64,000 nt of DNA from BOG-1112 sp964611335 (GTDB taxonomy: Bacteria; Bdellovibrionota_B; Oligoflexia; Oligoflexales; Bog-1112). Numbering within the stretch: position 1 is the first letter of the stretch; every line of letters starts with the position of its first letter. The notes beneath the pieces are model-generated. The model saw only the letters and a program-made list of their open reading frames with translations, was not told where the DNA came from and ran no database searches. The DNA lies in the NCBI GenBank assembly GCA_964611335.1, contig CAZSXR010000003.1, forward strand, positions 124,001-188,000, written 5' to 3'. Positions 8,691-16,283 of the stretch are shown here, piece by piece. The translations under genes and the position numbers were made by a program.

Positions 8691-9854
8691 ATGAAAAAGC
8701 AAGTCGCCATCATCGGCTCAGGACCTGCGGGTCTTATGGCAGCTGATGTCTTAGCTTCTCAAAATTACAAAGTTTGTATTTATGAAAAAAGAAAACGAGC
8801 TGCATGGAAACTTTATGTTGCGGGTAGTTCAGGTTTGAATATTACAAACAGTCTTGATATTTCCACTTTTCTTTCTCATTACACGGGGCCTCAAGAATTT
8901 TGGAAGAAATGTCTTGAAAATTTCTCTCCTCAAGACTGGATTCAATTCATAGAAAAAAAATTAGGACTGGGAACTTTTTTAGGAACCAGTGGCCGTTATT
9001 TCGTAGAAACGATGCATGCTGCAAAATTGATCCGTGTTTGGAAAAAAAGACTGGAAGACTTAGGAGTACAATTCTTTTTTGATCACGAATGTGTCGATTT
9101 CAAAATAAAAAAAACTTCAGAGATAGAATTGTTTTTTTCTAATCAATTTTCCCATACTTATCACTCAGCCTATTTCGCATTAGGCGGAGCAAGTTGGGAA
9201 AAGGAATTTATAAAATGGCCTTCCATGTTTATTTCGAAAGGCATTCAATTTACGGAGTTCAAAGCTTCGAACACCGGTTATGAAGTGGAGTGGCAAGAGG
9301 ATTTTCTCAAAGAATCTGAGGGAAAGCCTCTGAAAAATATTCTTTTTAAAAGTTCAAGAGGCGAACGTAAAGGAGATTTGGTTGTCACTTCTTACGGATT
9401 GGAAGGAACCCCCATTTATTTCTTCGGAGAGTGTGGTGTAGTTGATATAGATCTAAAACCGGATTTAAGTGAAGAAGAGATTTATAAAAAGCTATCGTCG
9501 TCTAAAGAAAATTTATCTGCGATGCGTAGAGTTAAAAAGTATTTAAATCTCTGTGAAGCCTCCCTGTCTTTGTTGTTTCATTATGCTTCTACGAAAGATC
9601 TAAAAGAACTTTCACATTTTATTAAAAATTTCCCACTGAGGTTAAAACAGCCCCGTCCTTTGAGTGAATCTATTTCTTCACAAGGAGGTATTGCTTGGTC
9701 GGAAGTGGATGAACATTTGATGCTCCACAAATTTCCAAATGTGTATTGCTTGGGTGAAATGCTGGATTGGGATGCTCCGACTGGTGGTTTTCTCATTCAG
9801 GCCTGTGTCAGTCAGGGTGCGTGGGTTACCCAGAATTTATCGCAATTTTGCTGA
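8691..9854 (+). CDS. HI0933/BaiN-like FAD-dependent flavoprotein (PP_4765 type)
   Basis: A 387-residue flavoprotein with N-terminal Rossmann block AIIGSGPAGLMAADVL and FAD-binding IYEKR, then VAGSSGLNITNS and ALGGASWEK, and the C-terminal FAD block CLGEMLDWDAPTGGFLIQ. These are the marks of the HI0933 family, in the subgroup known as PP_4765-like, whose reaction is unknown. The start is at MKKQVAIIG: AGGAAAGGAAAT sits just upstream, whereas the upstream in-frame ATG would place those bases inside the gene. It is divergent from the penicillin acylase gene with about 190 bases between the starts, and is followed by an inverted repeat that may be a terminator. Confidence 0.85.
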   Translation: MKKQVAIIGSGPAGLMAADVLASQNYKVCIYEKRKRAAWKLYVAGSSGLNITNSLDISTFLSHYTGPQEFWKKCLENFSPQDWIQFIEKKLGLGTFLGTSGRYFVETMHAAKLIRVWKKRLEDLGVQFFFDHECVDFKIKKTSEIELFFSNQFSHTYHSAYFALGGASWEKEFIKWPSMFISKGIQFTEFKASNTGYEVEWQEDFLKESEGKPLKNILFKSSRGERKGDLVVTSYGLEGTPIYFFGECGVVDIDLKPDLSEEEIYKKLSSSKENLSAMRRVKKYLNLCEASLSLLFHYASTKDLKELSHFIKNFPLRLKQPRPLSESISSQGGIAWSEVDEHLMLHKFPNVYCLGEMLDWDAPTGGFLIQACVSQGAWVTQNLSQFC

Positions 9855-9871
9855 AATAACTACCAGAACCC

Positions 9872-9902
9872 ATTAGGGCTGATAGCTGCTGTCAGCCCTA
9901 AT
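9872..9902. terminator. Inverted repeat after the flavoprotein gene, possible terminator
   Basis: Perfect 11-base arms (ATTAGGGCTGA and its complement) around a 9-base loop lie 18 bases after the stop. No clear T-run follows, so termination is likely only by analogy of position. Confidence 0.45.
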
Positions 9903-9983
9903 AGGATACTTGGAAAAATTTAAGGTCTCTTTTGCATTTCATGATACCATTTAGAAAATCCAAAAACTATTTATAGGAATTCT

Positions 9984-11723
9984 ATGGTTGAGAAAATCAA
10001 AACTGCCACTGCTCTAGAATTTAAGTATCGCCCTTTTGTTGTCTTTTTCGTGAGTTTCATGTTTGTAGTTTTTGCGGGACTTATCGCAGCCCCTCTTCAT
10101 GAGCACGAATATGCAGAACATCTCTTTGCTAACACATCTATTTATTTTTTCAATGCTATGGTAGTCGCATGGGTCTATTGCTTTCTCGATTGGCGTAAAA
10201 CAGTTTTCAGTAAAGTTCCTTTCAATACTATGGTCGGTGCTCTTTTCTTTTGTTTCTTACTTACAACTCTCGTGTGGTTTGGTGTAGAGCATAGTTTCAA
10301 AGTTCTCAGTGATGAATCGAACCTTGTCGCAATATCACGTTCTCTTATGTATGAAAAAACAGCTTACAATCATACTATGGGCCGCTGGTATTATGATAAT
10401 TTCTGGCCTCTCACAAGTGTTTTAGACAAAAGACCCATACTCTTTCCCTATCTTTTGCAATTGGTGCATGTGGTGTTGGGCTATTCCGTCGACAACGTAT
10501 ACATTCTAAACAGCATCTTTTTATTTTTATTTCTCTATTTGATTTTTCTCCTTGTCTATCCTCTCGGTGGGTTTCTAGGCGGTCTTGCGGGAATGCTTTT
10601 TGTACTCGCTCAACCTATACTTTCAGACACTGCTATTTCTGGAGGTTTTGACTTACAAGCATGTCTCTTACAATTCTGGGTTGCCTACTTGGTCTTACAA
10701 CTTTGTGAGAGAGAGAATCCTACGATTAGACCACTGCTTTGGTATTCTCTTGTTTTGTTAGTACATGCTCGTTATGAGAACATGTTAGCCTTTCCTTTGG
10801 TACTCAGTATACTTTGGATATTTGGAAAATTTCCATTATCAGAATTGAAAAAACATCCCTATCTCTACTCGATGTCGCTGATTTTTCTCCTTCCTCGTAT
10901 TTGGTTGCTCATACTCCCGCAAAATTATGAAAGTCCTCCAGGTGTCCCCGTTATAGGCTGGATGAATTTTGTAAAACACCTTCCTGTGTTTTTACAATAC
11001 TTCGTAGACATGAGCTTTACATTGCCTTATGCAACGATTCTCAATGTTGCAGCTGTGATTCTAGGTCTCGTGTGGGTTGGTTTTTTTCTTCGAAAAAGAA
11101 CGAGTTTTTTAGATGAAAAATACTTTCCCTTTGCTCTCGTTATTTTAGGTTTTGCCTTTTCAGAACTGACTATCACTTTGAGTCATCACTTTGGAGTTTT
11201 CAATCACCCTACACAGGCTCGACTCTTTCTTGTCTTTGTCGTGACTCTGTCGCTGGCTCCGTTCCTACTCAAAGGAATTCTTGGAAAGCTACCGAGTAAA
11301 ATCCTTTTACTTGTGTCAACAATTCTCTTTTTGATTTATTTTCCCATTGCGGAGGAAAACCGTTTTGTAAACCAACTTACCATCATTCGTAAAACCCGGT
11401 GGGCTTACAATTTCTTTGACAATCTTAAGAATAATCAAAATATTCTGATCATTGTCGATAGGCCAGGGATTTACAGCATACGACCCACAGGAGCTATAGA
11501 CTTCAATTGGGCAAGACAAAATAAAGATATGATTCTTACAGATATACAACATCGTCTTTACGATGATGTGTATTTGGTGGAGGACATAGAATACAAGAAA
11601 AATAAGTCTGAATTAGCAGATATTTTTGAACTAGAGACAGTGTTTAGAAGGCAAAATACACCGACGGAAGAGGTTCGCATTTCCAAGCTTGTTCATCCGA
11701 AAAACCTAGATGCGAAACTCTAA
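9984..11723 (+). CDS. Polytopic membrane protein, probable GT-C-fold glycosyltransferase
   Basis: A 579-residue protein with about eleven to twelve hydrophobic segments up to residue about 460 and a soluble C-terminal tail of about 120 residues. After the second to third membrane segment a loop contains SDESNLVAISRSL; an acidic Asp-Glu pair in the first large periplasmic loop is typical of GT-C transferases such as ArnT/PMT, which take sugars from polyprenyl phosphate. No family-specific motif is firm, so the donor and acceptor are unknown. It stands alone between a flavoprotein gene and the convergent htpG, from which it is separated by 14 bases. Confidence 0.7.
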   Translation: MVEKIKTATALEFKYRPFVVFFVSFMFVVFAGLIAAPLHEHEYAEHLFANTSIYFFNAMVVAWVYCFLDWRKTVFSKVPFNTMVGALFFCFLLTTLVWFGVEHSFKVLSDESNLVAISRSLMYEKTAYNHTMGRWYYDNFWPLTSVLDKRPILFPYLLQLVHVVLGYSVDNVYILNSIFLFLFLYLIFLLVYPLGGFLGGLAGMLFVLAQPILSDTAISGGFDLQACLLQFWVAYLVLQLCERENPTIRPLLWYSLVLLVHARYENMLAFPLVLSILWIFGKFPLSELKKHPYLYSMSLIFLLPRIWLLILPQNYESPPGVPVIGWMNFVKHLPVFLQYFVDMSFTLPYATILNVAAVILGLVWVGFFLRKRTSFLDEKYFPFALVILGFAFSELTITLSHHFGVFNHPTQARLFLVFVVTLSLAPFLLKGILGKLPSKILLLVSTILFLIYFPIAEENRFVNQLTIIRKTRWAYNFFDNLKNNQNILIIVDRPGIYSIRPTGAIDFNWARQNKDMILTDIQHRLYDDVYLVEDIEYKKNKSELADIFELETVFRRQNTPTEEVRISKLVHPKNLDAKL

Positions 11724-11737
11724 CGTACTGTGTTGTA

Positions 11738-13639
11738 TTAAACCATCAGTTCAGAAATCAACTTGCTAAACTTGCTTGGATTCTGAATGGTGGAACCTTC
11801 ATTCAACAAAGCTTGATTGTAAAGCAGTTCTGCCCACAACTTCTTACGTTCGTCAGGAAGGGTCAGCATTTTTGTAAACACAGCATGTTCAGGATTGATT
11901 TCCAATATACGTTTGGCTTTAGGCATATGCTGTCCCATAGCCTCCATGATGCGTTCCATATGAGCGGAAGGATCATGGGCACCAGAAACAAGAACAGCAG
12001 GGGAATCAACGAGACGTGTAGAAATCTTCACATCTTTGATGGACTCTTTTAAAGTCTCTTTCATCAATTCTGTAATTCCATGCAAACGTTCTTCTTGTGT
12101 TTTAATCTCTTCTTCTTTCTTCTTCTCATCTACGTCACCTAGGTCGAGATCTTCACTTGTAATCGATTTGAAAGGTTTCTTCTCATACTCGTGAAGACTG
12201 CTCATAACCCATTCATCGACAGGGTCTGTAAGGAACAAAACTTCGAAACCATTCTTGCGCAGTTTTTCAAGATATGGGCTACCACTCAATTGTGAAATGG
12301 ATTCACCTGTGATGTAGTAAATTGCTTTCTGTGCATCTTTCATGCGAGAAACGTACTCTTTAAGACTGACGCGCTCTTCTGAAAACGTAGAGTTGAAAAG
12401 CATAAGATCCTGTAGGGTCTCTTTGTTTTCAAAATCCGATGCAACTCCTTCTTTCATCGTAGCACCGAATTTTTCCCAGAATTTCACATACTGAACGCGA
12501 TCCTTTTCCATCATCGTTTTAAAATGACGCAACATTTTGCTGACGATCGCCTTGCGTATAGCAACGATCTTACGGTCTTTTTGAATCAATTCACGAGATA
12601 CGTTGAGGGGAAGATCACTGCTATCGATCACACCCTTTAAAAATCTTAAGTATGGAGGCAATAGTTCATCGCAGTGCGCTGTGATAAAGACTCTGCGAAT
12701 ATATAAATTCAATCCCCATTGCACATTGCGTTGGTAGTAGTCGTGGGGAACATTGCTTGGAATGTAGATCATTGCAGAGAACTCTTGAGTTCCTTCTGCT
12801 TTGTAATGCACCACATCGAGCGGATCCGTCCAATCCATAACGAGCTGTTTGTAAAATTCGTTGTATTCTTCTTTTGTCACATCTTTTGCAGATCGTAACC
12901 ACAAAGCTTTGCGACTGTTGAGAATTTCATCTTCAACAACGGTTTCTTTTCTGTCTTCGATAACTTTCCCGTCTGCATCTTTCACAGGCTTTTCGCGAGT
13001 AATTTGCATCTTAATTGGGAATTCAATGAAGTCTGAATATTTTTTTACTGTCGAACGCAGTGTCCATTCTTCTGTGAAATCCTGGTAGCTTTCATCGTTA
13101 TCATCTTTTTTCTTCAAAAAGAGTTTAATACTTGTTCCTGTTCCTTCTTTGCGAGGAGCATTTTCGATGGTGTATGTTCCATCACCAGTAGATTCCCAAA
13201 TCACACCGTCTTGGGTACCAGCTTTTTGTGTATGCAATTGAACGCGTTCCGCAACCATAAATGCAGAATAAAAACCCACGCCGAATTGACCAATGAGTTC
13301 AGGGTGATCTTTAAGTTCTTTTGCCCTTTGTAGGAATTGTTTGGAACCTGAGTAAGCAATGGTCCCAATGTTCTGAATAAGCTCGTCGTGGCTCATCCCT
13401 ATTCCGTTATCGATGATGCTCAGGCTATGCTCGTCTTTGTTTGGTTCAAGGCGGATGTACTTCTCTCCGGAAGCCAAGTGCGGTTGTGTGACTTCTTCAA
13501 ATCTCAGTTTCGAAAGGGCATCGCTGGCGTTGGACAAAAGCTCGCGTAGGAAAACTTCCCTCTGGGAATAGAGGGAATGGATCATAATATCGAGGATTTG
13601 CTTAACTTCTGTTTGAAACTGTAAAGTTTCCTTGGACAT
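11738..13639 (-). CDS. htpG: Molecular chaperone HtpG (Hsp90)
   Basis: Bacterial Hsp90, an ATP-driven cytosolic chaperone acting with DnaK on client proteins. The 633-residue protein shows the GHKL ATP-binding motifs FLRELLSNASDALSKLR (about residue 30), IIDNGIGMSHDEL, and GQFGVGFYSAFMV; the middle domain carries ESDDLPLNVSRE-like SSDLPLNVSREL with the catalytic-loop Arg, and a C-terminal dimerisation domain follows. Length is normal. An AAGGAGATACT leads directly into the ATG. It is convergent with the GT-C-like gene and is followed upstream by about 110 bases to the NFACT gene. I see no obvious heat-shock operator. Confidence 0.97.
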   Translation of the reverse strand: MSKETLQFQTEVKQILDIMIHSLYSQREVFLRELLSNASDALSKLRFEEVTQPHLASGEKYIRLEPNKDEHSLSIIDNGIGMSHDELIQNIGTIAYSGSKQFLQRAKELKDHPELIGQFGVGFYSAFMVAERVQLHTQKAGTQDGVIWESTGDGTYTIENAPRKEGTGTSIKLFLKKKDDNDESYQDFTEEWTLRSTVKKYSDFIEFPIKMQITREKPVKDADGKVIEDRKETVVEDEILNSRKALWLRSAKDVTKEEYNEFYKQLVMDWTDPLDVVHYKAEGTQEFSAMIYIPSNVPHDYYQRNVQWGLNLYIRRVFITAHCDELLPPYLRFLKGVIDSSDLPLNVSRELIQKDRKIVAIRKAIVSKMLRHFKTMMEKDRVQYVKFWEKFGATMKEGVASDFENKETLQDLMLFNSTFSEERVSLKEYVSRMKDAQKAIYYITGESISQLSGSPYLEKLRKNGFEVLFLTDPVDEWVMSSLHEYEKKPFKSITSEDLDLGDVDEKKKEEEIKTQEERLHGITELMKETLKESIKDVKISTRLVDSPAVLVSGAHDPSAHMERIMEAMGQHMPKAKRILEINPEHAVFTKMLTLPDERKKLWAELLYNQALLNEGSTIQNPSKFSKLISELMV

Positions 13640-13756
13640 AGTATCTCCTTAATTTGGGAATATTCTTTGGCTTCAGCAAGCTAAGGCTTTTTTAATGGAT
13701 GTAAAGGGCTTAGTGTGAAAATTCTTAGAAGGGGGACATCGCCGCGGTTTAGCTTC

Positions 13757-15151
13757 TTATCCACCCGAGCTTAGAATGGCTTTCAATTCGTCTTCGGTGT
13801 AACTCACATACATATTATCTGATTGTTGAACCAACCACAAACCAGGTGGCATACCCTTTTTCTTAGTCAGATAGCGTCGTTGCGTAATGTAAACTTCTCC
13901 CGCAAGATCTTTGCGGATTTTTGAAAAATGTAGAGCGAGTATGGAAGCCTCTCTTCGTAGTTTCTGGGACAAACCTGTTTTGGGAAGCTGTTGGAAAGGA
14001 ATAATCACGTGAGAACCTCCCATACCGATAGCATGTACCCAATAGTCGTTCGAACGAGCGGCTTTGGTTAGTTCATCGTTTTCTTTAGGTCCTTTTCCTA
14101 CGAGAACTTTCATTCCATCGCTTTTGTAAACTTTATAAGCCTGTGTGGAAGTGTCAACTTTACTGCCATCAGGTTTTTCCAAAGGCAAACGAAACCGTTT
14201 CAATAGAGTGAGCAACTCTGTTTCGGAAAGAGGAGTTGTTTGCAACCTTGAATTTTCGAATTCCAAGTCTTTCAACTCTTTTTCTGTTTTAGAGAGTTGT
14301 TCTGCTAAAGCATTTTTTCCTTTTTTTAATTTTTTCAATCGTTCGAAATAATTGGAAACATTATCTGCTGCACTCCAATGTTCCTTCAAAGGAATTACAC
14401 ATTCGTCTTCTCCTGTTTCTTCTTTTGAAAGTCTGAGCGAATTTTGATTCGCTTGAACTTTGTAAAGATAACTTTGCAAAAGACGTGCTTGCTTTTCAAG
14501 TAGTGCAATATCTTCCTCACTGTGGACGCTTTTTTTGAGCTTTTCACTTGCTGAACTTACAGTTTTCAAACGTCTAGACAGTCGGCGTCTCACTTCTCTC
14601 TGAAAATGAGAAATGGAATCTGAACTTTCATTTTCGGAAGTGTTTTTTTCTTTAGTGATTTTAGGTTCATCAGAAATTTTTAAATCTTTTAAAAATTCTT
14701 CAGTAATATCTTTTAAAGTTTCCAAAGACGGGATTTCTTCCGCTTCTTTTTTCTTTGTAAAAATTCCCTTTGCACCCAAACGTACAAGGCTGACTTTGTC
14801 AGGTGAAAGCAAGCTGAGTTCAACTGCTCCCTCATGATGCAGGTGTAAATACCAACATTGTGATGAGGAAAATAAGGGGATCCAAATGTTTTTCCCTTCT
14901 GAATCCGCATAGATTTCAGAGAGTACTGCGGAGTTCATATGTTTCCGTACAAGCGAAGCAAATGCTCCCGAAGATTCCCAAGTTAAAGAAGGTCGTTCGC
15001 GAACGAAACGTATGTACTGACCTTTTTCTTTGTGGAAGGAGATTAAAAGATAGAATTTGTCGGGATATCCTGAATCTTTTTCAATAGGGGAAATTTGCCA
15101 TAATACGGTTTCTTTTTTGTATTGAGAAGATTTTGTCAGTCGAAATTTCAC
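13757..15151 (-). CDS. NFACT/RqcH-like protein
   Basis: NFACT proteins (RqcH, fibronectin-binding protein A family) bind the obstructed 50S subunit and add alanine tails during ribosome rescue, or act as adhesion-related proteins by older naming. The C-terminal NFACT-R block is clear: VLVGKGPKENDELTKAA followed by DYWVHAIGMGGSHVIIP. A central coiled coil spans about residues 180-310. At 464 residues it is about 100 shorter than typical RqcH, and the N-terminal NFACT-N part is reduced; the canonical NFACT-N Asp-Arg motif is not evident to me, so canonical RqcH activity is uncertain. The start is GTG. It is downstream of nth, with only four bases between them. Confidence 0.8.
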   Translation of the reverse strand: MKFRLTKSSQYKKETVLWQISPIEKDSGYPDKFYLLISFHKEKGQYIRFVRERPSLTWESSGAFASLVRKHMNSAVLSEIYADSEGKNIWIPLFSSSQCWYLHLHHEGAVELSLLSPDKVSLVRLGAKGIFTKKKEAEEIPSLETLKDITEEFLKDLKISDEPKITKEKNTSENESSDSISHFQREVRRRLSRRLKTVSSASEKLKKSVHSEEDIALLEKQARLLQSYLYKVQANQNSLRLSKEETGEDECVIPLKEHWSAADNVSNYFERLKKLKKGKNALAEQLSKTEKELKDLEFENSRLQTTPLSETELLTLLKRFRLPLEKPDGSKVDTSTQAYKVYKSDGMKVLVGKGPKENDELTKAARSNDYWVHAIGMGGSHVIIPFQQLPKTGLSQKLRREASILALHFSKIRKDLAGEVYITQRRYLTKKKGMPPGLWLVQQSDNMYVSYTEDELKAILSSGG

Positions 15152-15155
15152 AGAA

Positions 15156-15797
15156 TTAACTTTCTTTCTTTAGACTCGGGCATATGTCGTTCAACAAACA
15201 TTGCCTGCATAGGGGCTTTTGCGCTTTGCAAATATAGCGTCCATGTAAAACTAACCAATGATGCGCTCTTGGTAAATAATGTGCAGGAATCATTTTAACC
15301 AAAACACTTTCCGCTGCTATAGGAGTTTTTTCCTTATGCAAACCTAATCTTTGCGTTACACGAAACACATGTGTATCAATTGCAAAGGTCGGTTCTTTGA
15401 AAAGTTCTCCCAGAACCACACTAGCAGTTTTACGACCGACTCCAGGAAAGGATTCCAGTGCTTCTCTGTTATTCGGAACTTTCCCATGGAATTTTTCAAC
15501 TAAGATTTGGGTGAGTCTTAAAATATGACGGGTTTTTGTTTTTGCAAGACCGATGGATTTGACATGTTCGTAAAATTTTTGCTCACCCCACTGCAATACG
15601 GTTTCAGCATTTAATCCGAAACGGTAAAGAGGCTCCATGCATTTGTTAACCATTTTATCGGTGGTTTGCGCAGAGAGAACGACGGAGATGAGAAGTTGAT
15701 AAGGTGTCTGATAATAGAGTTCACAGTGAGGTGAAGGATTCATAGATTCAAAACGCCGCAAAGCTTCGAGAAAAAGCTCCGTTCGTTTTTTGGACAT
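15156..15797 (-). CDS. nth: Endonuclease III
   Basis: DNA glycosylase/AP lyase that removes oxidised pyrimidines. The 213-residue protein has the helix-hairpin-helix ESFPGVGRKTASVVL with catalytic Lys, the catalytic Asp in AIDTHVFRV, and a C-terminal [4Fe-4S] loop with spacing C-x6-C-x2-C-x5-C (from CKAQKPLC to DIC). The start at MSKKRTEL lies two bases after the ferredoxin stop; a longer frame starting inside the ferredoxin gene is less likely. The order ferredoxin-nth-NFACT on one strand with minimal spacing suggests an operon. Confidence 0.95.
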   Translation of the reverse strand: MSKKRTELFLEALRRFESMNPSPHCELYYQTPYQLLISVVLSAQTTDKMVNKCMEPLYRFGLNAETVLQWGEQKFYEHVKSIGLAKTKTRHILRLTQILVEKFHGKVPNNREALESFPGVGRKTASVVLGELFKEPTFAIDTHVFRVTQRLGLHKEKTPIAAESVLVKMIPAHYLPRAHHWLVLHGRYICKAQKPLCRQCLLNDICPSLKKES

Positions 15798-15799
15798 AG

Positions 15800-16081
15800 T
15801 TATTCCGAAACTTCGAGAACAACGTCGCCGTATACTTTGCATTGGCATGCGAGACGTTCGTTGTCTTCAGCAGCCATAGTTTCGAGAAAGTCTTTCTCAC
15901 TGTCTTCCATCTTGCTTACGAATTCCGCACCTTTTAGTATGCGTACCATACAAGCGCCGCAGGCGCCATCGCGACAACCAAAGAGTATGGAAGTATCGTG
16001 ATCTTCGCACATATCTATAAGGGGAAGACCCGCTTGAACGTCGATCGTTTTATCGTCTGTTTTGATATAAACCTTTGGCAT
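15800..16081 (-). CDS. [2Fe-2S] plant-type ferredoxin
   Basis: A 93-residue electron carrier with the cysteine pattern of plant/adrenodoxin-type ferredoxins: FGCRDGACGACMV (C-x4-C-x2-C) and a fourth cysteine in LACQCKV near the C-terminus. It is the first gene of a tight ferredoxin-nth-NFACT operon. Its redox partner is not identifiable here; a role in feeding the iron-sulfur cluster of Nth would be speculation. Upstream lies the divergent promoter region shared with pepN. Confidence 0.9.
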   Translation of the reverse strand: MPKVYIKTDDKTIDVQAGLPLIDMCEDHDTSILFGCRDGACGACMVRILKGAEFVSKMEDSEKDFLETMAAEDNERLACQCKVYGDVVLEVSE

Positions 16082-16208
16082 GAGTTTTACTCTCTTGTCG
16101 CCTAATTTTGATGGAATGAACTTAACTTATAGAAACTTTCAATAGCACTGGCCGTTCTGTGCTGTCAACCTATAGCTAAGGTGCGGCTTGCTTATTAGAT
16201 GCTTCTCA

Positions 16209-16238
16209 TTGCGAGTGAAGAGTGAGTCAAGTTATAGT
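16209..16238 (+). promoter_or_regulatory. Candidate sigma-70 promoter for pepN
   Basis: TTGCGA and TATAGT separated by 18 bases lie about 45 bases before the pepN start in the divergent region facing the ferredoxin operon. Both hexamers deviate from consensus, so this is only a candidate. Confidence 0.35.
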
Positions 16239-16283
16239 ATTCTCAAGCAATTTAAGCGGTACCATGATTTTAAAGGGCTCCCG

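Noticed and set aside
16145..16160. The 12-mer GCACTGGCCGTT occurs near 16147 and again near 58141, both upstream of genes
   Set aside because: In 64 kb several repeated 12-13-mers are expected by chance; the surrounding bases do not match.
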